Shown here: in pieces, positions 1 through 6,166 of the stretch
How positions within the stretch are numbered: position 1 is the first letter of the stretch
Layout: every line of letters starts with the position of its first letter
Source of the DNA: JBKCHH01 sp046302855
Lineage (GTDB): Bacteria > Pseudomonadota > Alphaproteobacteria > Rickettsiales > UBA8987
Length of the DNA stretch: 12,484 bases
Direction of reading: 5' to 3'
Assembly: GCA_046302855.1 (NCBI GenBank)
Contig: JBKCHH010000050.1
Span: 1 to 12,484 of the forward strand
The notes under the pieces: generated by a model
Told to the model about the DNA's origin: nothing
The model's input: only the letters and a program-made list of their open reading frames with translations
The model's database searches: none
Translations under genes and position numbers: made by a program

Positions 1-178
1 TGTGGAGCTTAAAAGCAAAAGGTAAAAACTGTTTTACTAGAGCGATAATTTTGTTCTTTTCTTTGTTAACCTCTTCGCTTTGTGGCTTGGTAAGGCTTTC
101 TTCTAAGCGACGGGTAGCATCATCTAGTATTAGATTTAAAAGATATTCGGCTTTTTGTAATAGGGTTTTATTTTCCAT
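1..178 (-). CDS. Hypothetical protein, N-terminal 59 residues (runs off the left edge)
   Basis: The reading frame begins at an ATG (complement of 176-178) and stays open to the left edge, so only the N-terminus is visible. An in-frame TAA lies six codons upstream, and no better start exists. The visible peptide starts MENKTLLQKAEYLLNLIL. It is rich in Leu, Glu and Lys, looks helical and soluble, and has no signal peptide or membrane segment. No Shine-Dalgarno sequence precedes the ATG. I do not recognise the family and assign no function. It runs opposite to the small gene at 301, from which it is separated by 122 bp. A rightward frame over the same bases (51-248) is less convincing because it is extremely rich in Phe, Ser and Arg and has no recognisable family features. 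Confidence 0.5.
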   Translation of the reverse strand, partial: MENKTLLQKAEYLLNLILDDATRRLEESLTKPQSEEVNKEKNKIIALVKQFLPFAFKLH

Positions 179-265
179 AAGGGTTTTAGGGGTTGGTTAT
201 ATTTTTACAATATTTCACCTTTTAAAACTGCGGAAGGGGGTTTTTTAATAAATTTTTAAGAAATT

Positions 266-294
266 CTGGCAATTCACGATAAAGCTATTATAAT
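266..294 (+). promoter_or_regulatory. Sigma70-type promoter, apparently leaderless, for the gene at 301
   Basis: A perfect -10 box TATAAT (289-294) lies 17 bp downstream of CTGGCA (266-271), a 4-of-6 match to the -35 consensus. Transcription would be expected to begin around 300-302, exactly at the ATG of the small gene at 301. No Shine-Dalgarno sequence is present, so the mRNA may be leaderless. The -10 region is itself palindromic (TATTATAATA, 286-295), but I find no -35 box for a leftward promoter. Confidence 0.55.
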
Positions 295-300
295 AAACCT

Positions 301-426
301 ATGAGCTATTCTCCCTATATTTTACTACTATTTTTCTTTGCCTTTGTTTTGGTAACGGCTTGGCTGTATCTGCCAAGTAATAAGAAAAAACTAGAGCAGA
401 ATGCCAAGAAGATTTTGAAAGACTAA
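301..426 (+). CDS. Small single-pass membrane protein, CcmD- or CcoQ/FixQ-like
   Basis: This is a 41-residue protein with a short polar start (MSYSP), one hydrophobic segment at residues 6-24, then a basic tail (SNKKKLEQNAKKILKD). Two families of this size have this plan. CcmD is the small haem-exporter subunit of cytochrome c maturation. CcoQ/FixQ is the small subunit of cbb3 cytochrome oxidase, where a W-x-Y/W-x-P-S-x-x-K-K pattern after the membrane helix is common, as seen here (WLYLPSNKK). No ccm or cco genes lie nearby, so context does not decide. Evidence that it is real: a strong promoter just upstream, a hairpin terminator 10 bp after the stop, and membrane-protein-like composition. 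It probably sits in the inner membrane with its C-terminus in the cytoplasm. The family call is tentative. Confidence 0.5.
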   Translation: MSYSPYILLLFFFAFVLVTAWLYLPSNKKKLEQNAKKILKD

Positions 427-435
427 AAAGACCAT

Positions 436-477
436 GCCTAATTGGTTTTATACCAAGTTTTAGGCTTTATTATTTTT
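436..477 (+). terminator. Probable Rho-independent terminator after the small membrane protein gene
   Basis: GCCTAA (436-441) pairs with TTAGGC (460-465), and the next four bases TTGG (442-445) pair with CCAA (453-456), leaving a three-base bulge and a seven-base loop. A T-rich run (466-477) follows. The position 10 bp after the stop codon fits termination of a monocistronic transcript. Confidence 0.55.
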
Positions 478-607
478 GTCGTCATTGCGATGAGCGAAGC
501 GAAGAAGCAATCCATAAACAAGATAGGGCTTGGGTTTCAGATGTTTTTCAAGAAAAGCCATTTTTGTGGATTGCTTTGCCAAAAATAAATTTTTGGCTCG
601 CAATGAC
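478..607. repeat. Dispersed palindromic intergenic repeat (REP/MITE-like)
   Basis: The left arm (481-514) starts GTCATTGCGATGAGCGAAGC and ends GAAGCAATCCA. The right arm (567-607) starts TGGATTGCTT and ends TCGCAATGAC, the reverse complement of the left arm's ends. I recall this type of element (CATTGCGA...GCAATCCA palindromes) from the intergenic DNA of Rickettsia and other bacteria. Ten bases at each end of the arms pair perfectly. The centre of the right arm differs: it holds a separate perfect 9-bp hairpin, GCCAAAAAT..ATTTTTGGC (578-597). About 52 bp of unrelated sequence lies between the arms. There is no coding capacity. The element accounts for most of the otherwise gene-free stretch 427-728. 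Only one copy is visible in this window. Confidence 0.65.
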
Positions 608-648
608 TGGGAAAGTAGAATTATCCATAGGTCTTTTAAACATTTTAA

Positions 649-676
649 TTGACTTGCTTAACCCAATACTTTAAAT
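649..676 (+). promoter_or_regulatory. Probable promoter of rpmH-rnpA
   Basis: TTGACT (649-654, 5 of 6 to the -35 consensus) is followed after 16 bp by TTAAAT (671-676, 4 of 6 to the -10 consensus). This would start transcription near 683 and give a purine-rich leader of about 46 bases before the rpmH ATG. It is the best promoter-like pair between the repeat element and rpmH. Confidence 0.5.
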
Positions 677-728
677 ACAGCCCTCCCAAAAGGAAAAATT
701 AAAAAGAAGAAACCTAAAAAAGATTTTT

Positions 729-863
729 ATGAAAAGACCATATCAGGCATCTAGATTAGTTAGAAAAAGAAGGCACGGTTTTAGGGCAAGAATGGCCACT
801 AAAAACGGTAGAAGAGTTATAAATGCAAGAAGAGCGCAGGGTAGAAGAAAGCTATCGGCTTAA
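729..863 (+). CDS. rpmH: 50S ribosomal protein L34 (bL34)
   Basis: This 44-residue, very basic protein is a structural component of the large ribosomal subunit, bound to 23S rRNA. The full family signature is present: an MKRPYQAS start (usually MKRTYQPS), then the near-invariant block RKRRHGFRARMATKNGR, and the ending RRKLSA. Length is exactly typical. It was found by reading the frame from the ATG at 729; the gene is too short for most length cut-offs. It is followed after 17 bp by rnpA, the order found in nearly all bacteria, where this pair often lies near the replication origin. The leader is purine-rich, without a clear Shine-Dalgarno core. Identification is secure. Confidence 0.97.
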   Translation: MKRPYQASRLVRKRRHGFRARMATKNGRRVINARRAQGRRKLSA

Positions 864-880
864 AAACTTTAGTATTTTAA

Positions 881-1219
881 TTGTTCACCTCCCTAAAAAA
901 TAGCAAATCCTTTGGCAAAATACTAAAAGAGGGCGAGGTAGTGTTTGGCAGATACTTAGTTTTCCGCCATATTAAAAGTGAAGAAGAAATTTTAAAAATA
1001 GGCATAATAACCAGTAAAAAGCTAGGTAATGCCGTTACAAGAAACAAAATCCGTCGCAGAATTAAGGCAAGTTTTATAAGACTTTCTTTTGATAGAGAAA
1101 ACTTCCCCAAAAACCTAGAAATAGTAATATTGCCAAAAAAAAACATCGCTGAGGCAGATTTCTTAAAAATAAAAGAGGATGTGAAAAAATTTCTAGGGAA
1201 TTTTAATAAAACTACTTAA
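881..1219 (+). CDS. rnpA: Ribonuclease P protein component
   Basis: This is the 112-residue protein cofactor of RNase P, which assists the catalytic RNA in trimming the 5' leader of precursor tRNAs. The family's RNR motif is clear at residues 54-62 (RNKIRRRIK), preceded by the conserved strand GIITSKKLGNAVT (41-53). The N-terminus LKNSKSFGKILKEGE matches the usual LxxxxdFxxvfxxGk pattern. The start is TTG at 881: an in-frame TAA occupies 878-880 directly before it, so no upstream start is possible, and an internal start would remove conserved residues. Overall length is typical. It is probably co-transcribed with rpmH. The usual next genes, yidD and yidC, are absent. Instead the last 8 bp overlap the end of a convergent gene. 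A run of nine A (1135-1143) lies near the 3' end. Confidence 0.93.
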   Translation: MFTSLKNSKSFGKILKEGEVVFGRYLVFRHIKSEEEILKIGIITSKKLGNAVTRNKIRRRIKASFIRLSFDRENFPKNLEIVILPKKNIAEADFLKIKEDVKKFLGNFNKTT

Positions 1220-1796
1220 TCTCTATTAGTCTAGCTTTGCTAACAGGGGTTTTAACCTTGCCCACCTTAACCTCTAAAATGCCATTCTTATATTCAGCTG
1301 ATAGGCTATTTTCATCCGCATCTTCTGGTAAAGAAACTATCTTTTTTATAGAGTTAGAAAAAAACTCTTGGCGGTGAAAGGTTTTATCCCTTTTTTTCTC
1401 TTCTTGTTTACGATTGGCAGTTAATACCAAATTTTCCTTCTCTAAACTTAAAGAAAGTTCATTTTTTTCAAAACCAGGTATTGCAAATTGAAATAGATAG
1501 AAGCTTTCTTCTTCTAAAATATTTATCTTGGTAATATCGCCGTAATAGCTTCCCCTAAAAGGAAATGAGGAGTAAAAAAACTCATCATTTAAAATATCAT
1601 CTATAGGATCTTTTAACCTATCATTTGCCCTATACCACTTTACTTCGTTTTTTGAAGGTTCTTTTGATTCTTTAGTATTTTCTTTTACAACATCGTCTGG
1701 AGTTATGTTTATCACCGGCTTTAAACTATCAGTCGCAAAACCAATTGCAGGAGCAGAAATAGCCACAAATAAAAATAAAGAGAGAAGTTTTATCAT
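1212..1796 (-). CDS. Small heat-shock protein (Hsp20/alpha-crystallin) with an N-terminal signal peptide
   Basis: The 194-residue product carries an alpha-crystallin domain at about residues 88-181, with the signature A-x-x-x-NGILEVKV (167-178) and IPGFEKNELSLSLE (106-119). It ends with the classical C-terminal IxI motif (I191-E192-I193), which docks between subunits in sHsp oligomers. These proteins are ATP-independent holdases that bind unfolding proteins. Unusually, residues 1-21 look like a Sec signal peptide: one lysine, a hydrophobic core (LLSLFLFVAIS) and an A-P-A-I-G-F-A cleavage region, which would place the chaperone in the periplasm. M1 is the only Met in the protein, so no alternative ATG would remove it. 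A charged linker (22-60) follows. The gene lies 61 bp downstream of cyaY on the same strand, and its last 8 bp overlap convergent rnpA. I see no convincing heat-shock promoter in the 61-bp gap. Confidence 0.9.
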   Translation of the reverse strand: MIKLLSLFLFVAISAPAIGFATDSLKPVINITPDDVVKENTKESKEPSKNEVKWYRANDRLKDPIDDILNDEFFYSSFPFRGSYYGDITKINILEEESFYLFQFAIPGFEKNELSLSLEKENLVLTANRKQEEKKRDKTFHRQEFFSNSIKKIVSLPEDADENSLSAEYKNGILEVKVGKVKTPVSKARLIEIK

Positions 1797-1857
1797 AATA
1801 GAATAAATTTATTGTCGCAAATATAGTGTTTTTTAAAGAAAATTAAAGAGTGAAATT

Positions 1858-2151
1858 TTAAGATTTTAGCTCTCCCAACAAAAACTCTTCTAAATAATTG
1901 CCCCCATTATCTACCCAGCTACCCTCTAAATAATTAAACCTTCTAGCCCCACTAATGGTAGAGGAATACCAAATTTGCTTAGAGGGCTCATGCTTATTAA
2001 TAACAAATTTGTTTTTGCCAGAAGTTATTTCCAAAACCCCATCCCGAAGTTCTGCATCTATATTAGGGTATTTATCTTCCAGTAATTCATAAAGCCTTTC
2101 TAAAGTAGATAGGCAGGTTTGCGTAAATTCGCTAGAAGCAAGGCTACTCAT
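1858..2151 (-). CDS. cyaY: Bacterial frataxin CyaY
   Basis: The 97-residue protein matches the frataxin/CyaY fold in length and order. A helical N-terminus with acidic residues (SEFTQTCLSTLERLYELLED, 7-26) is followed by the strand GVLEIT (38-43) and the most conserved block, FVINKHEPSKQIW (49-61). SGARRF (67-72) and a final helix YLEEFLLGEL complete it. CyaY binds iron and the cysteine desulfurase IscS and modulates Fe-S cluster assembly in the cytoplasm. The acidic first helix that binds iron is present. The start ATG overlaps the pyrC stop (8 bp shared, ATGAGTAG), so translation is probably coupled to pyrC. There is no isc cluster in the window. Presence of a CyaY-type frataxin supports a proteobacterial origin. 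No odd features. Confidence 0.9.
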   Translation of the reverse strand: MSSLASSEFTQTCLSTLERLYELLEDKYPNIDAELRDGVLEITSGKNKFVINKHEPSKQIWYSSTISGARRFNYLEGSWVDNGGNYLEEFLLGELKS

Positions 2152-3466
2152 AACTATAAACTAAGTTGCCAGCAACAAAGGTTTTGATAGCCCTACCCTT
2201 TACCTTTCTATCATTAAAGGGGGAGTTTTTAGACTTGGAGTGGAATTTGCTTGTATCTATTTTCCAAGTGGCATCTAGGTCTATTAGGGTTAAATCTGCG
2301 ATTCTGCCCTTTTTTATCTCCCCCCTTTCCCGTCTAATAATACGGGCTGGCTTATAAGTTAGTTTTGAAAATAGGTCTATTAGGGATAGCTTTTTGCTAT
2401 AATAAAGCTCCAAAGAAATAGGGAGTAGAGTTTCTAAGCCAACCAGTCCAAAACTTGCCTCTTCTAAAGGCTTGTTTTTAGATTCTGGATCATGCGGGGC
2501 GTGATCGGTAGCAATGGCATCTATCGTGCCATCAATTAAGCCCTCTATTAAGGCCTGTCTATCTTCCTCTGTGCGAAGGGGTGGGTTCATTTTTGATAGG
2601 GTGCCGTTTTTTATAACATCTGCTTCAGTTAACATAAAATGATGGGGAGCTACCTCTGCTGTAGCCTTAAGCCCCAGTTTTTTTGCCCGCCTTATTAATT
2701 CGACCGATTCTTTAGTTGAAGCATGTAGTAAATGATAATTACCATTGGTTAGTTTTAAAAGCTCAATATCTCTAGCTACAATTATAGATTCAGAAGCATT
2801 TGGAATGCCCCGTACGCCAAGTTCATAAGAAACCCTACCTTCGTTAATAGCACCCTTATTAGTTAGGTTTAAATCTTCCGCATGTTGAGCCACCACCAAA
2901 TCTAGCTCAGCGGAATATTCAAAAGCCTTTCTCATTAAAAAAGCGTTCATTACCGGCAAACCATCATCAGTAAAGCCACAAACACCTGCCTGCTTTAATA
3001 GAGATAGGGGGGAAAGCTGCTTTCCTTCCATATTTTTGCTAACTGCCCCATAAATATCTAAATGACAGTAAGATTCATTCTTTGCCTTGTTTAGCAAATA
3101 TTCTATCATAAAGGGTTCATCTAATACTGGCTTAGTGTTTGGCATACATACCACACTAGTTACCCCACCCGCCACTGCACTTTTGCTACCAGTTTCTATA
3201 GTTTCTTTAAACTCAAAACCAGGCGTTCTAAAGTGAACTTGAATGTCTAAAAGACCAGGAACCAATAAATGCCCTTTACAATCTATCCTTTCAAAATCTT
3301 TTGATACTTGCTTTTCTTTGATATGAGGGCCAAAATCAGCAATTTTGCCATTTTCTATTATTAAGCTACCCTTCTCATCAAATTTAGAAAGGGGGTCTAG
3401 AATTCTAGCATTGAATAATAGTTTATTAGAGGGTTTTTCTTTCGAGAGAGTAAAATTTTCTTTCAT
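2144..3466 (-). CDS. pyrC: Dihydroorotase (class I, multifunctional-complex type), metal motif variant
   Basis: This is a 440-residue amidohydrolase of the class I dihydroorotase family, which cyclises N-carbamoyl-aspartate to dihydroorotate in pyrimidine synthesis. Visible motifs are DIQVHFRTPG (74-83), VTSVVCMPNT (102-111), GFTDDGLPV (164-172), AQHAED (193-198), LLHAS (246-250), NPPLR (294-298) and ATDHAPH (319-325). Most expected metal and substrate residues are present (H78, R80, D167/D168, H195, H248, D321). The first His of the canonical HxH motif is Gln (Q76). I recall QVHFR in some bacterial dihydroorotase-like proteins, so this may be a subfamily trait rather than inactivation, but pseudo-enzyme dihydroorotases are also known. 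The gene begins inside the stop of the lapA-like gene (ATGA) and ends inside the start of cyaY. An allantoinase or hydantoinase role is less likely given the overall motifs. Confidence 0.85.
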   Translation of the reverse strand: MKENFTLSKEKPSNKLLFNARILDPLSKFDEKGSLIIENGKIADFGPHIKEKQVSKDFERIDCKGHLLVPGLLDIQVHFRTPGFEFKETIETGSKSAVAGGVTSVVCMPNTKPVLDEPFMIEYLLNKAKNESYCHLDIYGAVSKNMEGKQLSPLSLLKQAGVCGFTDDGLPVMNAFLMRKAFEYSAELDLVVAQHAEDLNLTNKGAINEGRVSYELGVRGIPNASESIIVARDIELLKLTNGNYHLLHASTKESVELIRRAKKLGLKATAEVAPHHFMLTEADVIKNGTLSKMNPPLRTEEDRQALIEGLIDGTIDAIATDHAPHDPESKNKPLEEASFGLVGLETLLPISLELYYSKKLSLIDLFSKLTYKPARIIRRERGEIKKGRIADLTLIDLDATWKIDTSKFHSKSKNSPFNDRKVKGRAIKTFVAGNLVYSYE

Positions 3467-3681
3467 AATTTTTTTGTTATCCTATCTTTTTTTCCAAGCA
3501 AATAACCAATAATAATACCTAGCACCAATATTAATACAAATAATAGTTGTACCGATATAGAAACATGCAAAAAAAGCAAATTTAAATCAACAAAACTTCC
3601 ATTAGTAATTAAAAATAACAACAAAAAAATAAAAAGGGCTATTTTTAAAAGGGTGTAAGCTATTCGCCTTAATCGGTTCAT
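3463..3681 (-). CDS. LapA-domain (DUF1049-like) two-helix inner-membrane protein
   Basis: This 72-residue protein has two hydrophobic segments (about 8-26 and 42-63) joined by a short periplasmic-type loop (NGSFVDLNLLFLHVSIS) and ends in a basic tail (KKDRITKKL). The N-V/F-x-L-N-L-L-F loop and the second helix ending LGIIIGYLLGKK are the pattern of LapA/YciS-type proteins, which in E. coli act with LapB to control lipopolysaccharide synthesis through LpxC turnover. The role here is inferred from the family only; no LPS genes are present. The stop overlaps the pyrC start by 4 bp (ATGA), so this is the first gene of the lapA-like > pyrC > cyaY operon. The upstream 157-bp spacer is shared with divergent metE. 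Orientation of the loops is not proven. Confidence 0.7.
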   Translation of the reverse strand: MNRLRRIAYTLLKIALFIFLLLFLITNGSFVDLNLLFLHVSISVQLLFVLILVLGIIIGYLLGKKDRITKKL

Positions 3682-3824
3682 TTTTACAATAATATTTTAG
3701 CGTTTTTTAGTTTCTATTTTATTTCTTGTCTAGCTTAGAGTTTCTAACCCAGAGTTTTTGGTATTGCTTTTTTGTAAACACTTGTATATAGGCTCTTTTC
3801 TTGTATCTCATAACAATAATTTAT

Positions 3825-3828
3825 AAGG
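3825..3828 (+). promoter_or_regulatory. Ribosome binding site of metE
   Basis: AAGG (within TAAGGT) lies 10 bases before the metE ATG and is one of few recognisable Shine-Dalgarno cores in the window. It supports the start at 3839. The 157-bp spacer between the lapA-like gene and metE (3682-3838) is AT-rich, with several mediocre promoter-like boxes (for example TATATA at 3785-3790). I see no S-adenosylmethionine riboswitch-like stem structure in it. Confidence 0.5.
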
Positions 3829-3838
3829 TAGTAATCTT

Positions 3839-6166
3839 ATGGCTAAGGCATCTATACTTGGGTTTCCTAGAATTGGAAAAAACAGAGAATTAAAAACAGC
3901 CGTGGAATCTTTCTGGAAAGGCGAGAGTTCATTTAAAGATTTAGAAGAAAAGGCAAAAATAATTCGCCAAAACAACTGGCAAATGCAGGTTGATGCTGGG
4001 ATGAGCACCTTACCAGTAAATGATTTTTCTTATTACGATCATATTTTAGATACCTGTATTACTTTTAACATCATTCCAACTCGCTTTAAAAGCTTGGTGA
4101 ATGACCCAGCCAAACTCTACTTTGCCTGTGCAAGGGGCCTACAAGAAGGTGATCTAGATTTGCAAGCAATGGAGATGACCAAGTGGTTTGATACTAATTA
4201 TCATTATATCGTGCCAGAACTAGAAGTTGATCAAGTTTTTTCCCTTAATTTTGATAAGATAAGAAAAGAGGTATTAGAAGCAAAGCAGTTTAATAGGGAG
4301 CTAAGGCTAGTTTTAGTTGGCCCCATTACCTTGCTCCATCTTTCTAAAATAAGAAGTGGAATGATTTCTGCTACTTCTTTTTTAAACAAAATTATTCCGC
4401 TTTATTTGCGACTTTTTGATTTGGTTGCTGAATATGGCGTGAAAATTATTCAAATGGATGAGCCTGTTTTAGCAATGGATCTAAAGGGTTCCGAGAAAGA
4501 AGCATTCATTGCTGCTTATGAAATGATTGATAAGGATAATTTTAAACAAAAAATTATTTTAACCTCTTATTTTGGGGAGGTTGCCGAAAATATCTCTATA
4601 ATTTCGGAATTGCCAGTTGCAGGCTTTCACTTCGATTTAGTTAGGGGTGAAAAGGATGTTGATAAAATAATCACTAATATTGCTCAAAATAAGTATATAT
4701 CTAGGTTTACACCTAATTACCTATCACTTGGTTTAGTGGATGGTAGAAATATTTGGATAAATGATTTTACCAAATCGGCACAAATTATCGATAAGTTTTT
4801 AATGGCCTTGCCTAGTTACACGATGTTTATTTCATCATCCTGTTCCTTGCTACATTGCCCGGTTGATTTAGATTCCGAGAAGAAAATTGATCCAGAAATT
4901 AGACCTTGGCTAGCATTTGCTAAGCAAAAAATGGAAGAGATTAAAATTCTAGCGGAATATGCCAACAAAAACGATGTTTCAGAAGCCTTTTCTAATAACA
5001 GAAGGGCGCTAATTGATAGAAAACGCTCTGCAAGGGTTCATAATGGGGGTGTTAAAGAAAGGGTGGCTAGAATTAACGAATCTTTATTAAACAGAAAATC
5101 CCCTTTTGCCAAAAGAATAGAAAAGCAGATTAAAGCTTTGAATTTGCCACTATTTCCCACTACTACTATTGGTTCTTTCCCACAAACGGCCGATGTTAGA
5201 AAGGCTAGGGCAAAGTTTAAAAAGGGCGAGCTTTCCACAACAGAATATAATCAATTTATTGAGCATTTAACCGTTGATGCCATAAGAAGGCAAGAAAATA
5301 TAGGGATAGATGTTTTAGTTCACGGTGAATTTGAAAGAAATGACATGGTGGAGTATTTTGGTGAACAGCTAGAAGGGTTTATTTTTACCGAATACGGCTG
5401 GGTTCAGGGTTATGGTTCAAGATGCGTTAAGCCACCAATAATTTTTGGCGATGTTTCTAGACCCCACCCAATGACGGTTGATTGGATGGGTTTTGCCCAA
5501 AAACAGACAAAAAAAATAATGAAGGGTATGTTAACTGGCCCAATCACTATTTTACAATGGTCTTTTGTTAGGGATGATCAACCAAGGGAAACAACCTGTA
5601 AGCAAATAGCCTTAGCTATTCGAGATGAGGTTGTAGATTTAGAAAAGGCTGGAATCAAAATTATTCAAATAGATGAGCCTGCCATTCGTGAGGGCTTGCC
5701 ACTACTTCAAAAAGATAAAAAGGCTTATTTAAAATGGGCGGTGGATAGTTTTAGAATTTCTGCCAGTGGCGTTCAAGATGAAACGCAAATTCATACCCAT
5801 ATGTGCTATTCTGAATTTAACGATATTATCGACTCAATAGCCAATATGGATGCAGATGTGGTTTCTATAGAAACATCAAGGTCGAACATGGAACTTTTAG
5901 ATGCCTTTGAAAAATTTAAGTATCCAAACCAAATAGGGCCCGGTGTTTATGATATTCACTCTCCGCGTATTCCAACCAAGCAAGAAATGGTGGATTTACT
6001 AAAAAGAGCAACCAAACTTTTATCGAAAGATCAAATTTGGGTGAACCCCGACTGCGGTTTAAAAACTAGAAACTGGAAAGAGGTTGAAGCCTCCCTGTTA
6101 AACATGGTAGCTGCAACCGAAGAGATGAGGAAGCAGGAGCAGGGTAAAAAATCTGGTTGGTTTTAG
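3839..6166 (+). CDS. metE: Cobalamin-independent methionine synthase
   Basis: This 775-residue enzyme transfers a methyl group from 5-methyltetrahydropteroyl-polyglutamate to homocysteine, the last step of methionine synthesis, without vitamin B12. The two-barrel layout is complete. The N-terminal half starts GFPRIGKNRELKTAVESFW (8-26); the C-terminal catalytic half starts FPTTTIGSFPQT. The zinc ligands are all present: H654 and C656 (in HTHMC), E678 (in VSIET) and C739 (in NPDCGLKTR). H707 (in YDIHSP) corresponds to the E. coli catalytic His; each is 13 residues beyond its E. coli counterpart, so the enzyme should be active. Length slightly exceeds the usual 750-765. The start has a Shine-Dalgarno sequence. 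The stop TAG abuts queA in the same frame. metE is uncommon in strictly intracellular Rickettsiales, so it suggests a broader metabolism. Confidence 0.96.
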   Translation: MAKASILGFPRIGKNRELKTAVESFWKGESSFKDLEEKAKIIRQNNWQMQVDAGMSTLPVNDFSYYDHILDTCITFNIIPTRFKSLVNDPAKLYFACARGLQEGDLDLQAMEMTKWFDTNYHYIVPELEVDQVFSLNFDKIRKEVLEAKQFNRELRLVLVGPITLLHLSKIRSGMISATSFLNKIIPLYLRLFDLVAEYGVKIIQMDEPVLAMDLKGSEKEAFIAAYEMIDKDNFKQKIILTSYFGEVAENISIISELPVAGFHFDLVRGEKDVDKIITNIAQNKYISRFTPNYLSLGLVDGRNIWINDFTKSAQIIDKFLMALPSYTMFISSSCSLLHCPVDLDSEKKIDPEIRPWLAFAKQKMEEIKILAEYANKNDVSEAFSNNRRALIDRKRSARVHNGGVKERVARINESLLNRKSPFAKRIEKQIKALNLPLFPTTTIGSFPQTADVRKARAKFKKGELSTTEYNQFIEHLTVDAIRRQENIGIDVLVHGEFERNDMVEYFGEQLEGFIFTEYGWVQGYGSRCVKPPIIFGDVSRPHPMTVDWMGFAQKQTKKIMKGMLTGPITILQWSFVRDDQPRETTCKQIALAIRDEVVDLEKAGIKIIQIDEPAIREGLPLLQKDKKAYLKWAVDSFRISASGVQDETQIHTHMCYSEFNDIIDSIANMDADVVSIETSRSNMELLDAFEKFKYPNQIGPGVYDIHSPRIPTKQEMVDLLKRATKLLSKDQIWVNPDCGLKTRNWKEVEASLLNMVAATEEMRKQEQGKKSGWF

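Noticed and set aside
51..248. Rightward frame opposite the left-edge partial gene
   Set aside because: It is very rich in Phe, Ser, Arg and Leu, has no recognisable features and extends into a spacer; the leftward frame has a more protein-like composition.
232..250. G-run followed by T-run as a terminator
   Set aside because: The only upstream pairing is a 4-bp CCTT/AAGG stem with a large loop, and no rightward gene ends before it.
621..629. DnaA-box-like TTATCCATA upstream of rpmH, hinting at an origin
   Set aside because: It is one mismatch from TTATCCACA, but no cluster of boxes or AT-rich unwinding tract with repeats is present, and dnaA is not adjacent. A single near-match is expected by chance.
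1135..1143. Nine-A run in rnpA as a programmed frameshift
   Set aside because: The normal frame gives a full-length RnpA with a sensible C-terminus; A-runs of this size are ordinary in AT-rich coding DNA.
877..1146. Leftward frame antisense to rnpA
   Set aside because: It lies over the secure rnpA gene, and its hydrophobic content is a shadow of Lys-rich codons on the other strand.
1797..1857. Heat-shock (sigma32) promoter before the hsp20 gene
   Set aside because: The 61-bp gap has a TATATT box on the minus strand but no CTTGAAA/CCCCAT-like pair; the -35 match is too weak to claim.
3682..3838. S-adenosylmethionine riboswitch upstream of metE
   Set aside because: The spacer has no GC-containing nested stems of the size needed; the only small stem seen is a 5-bp TTAGA/TCTAA hairpin at 3735-3747.
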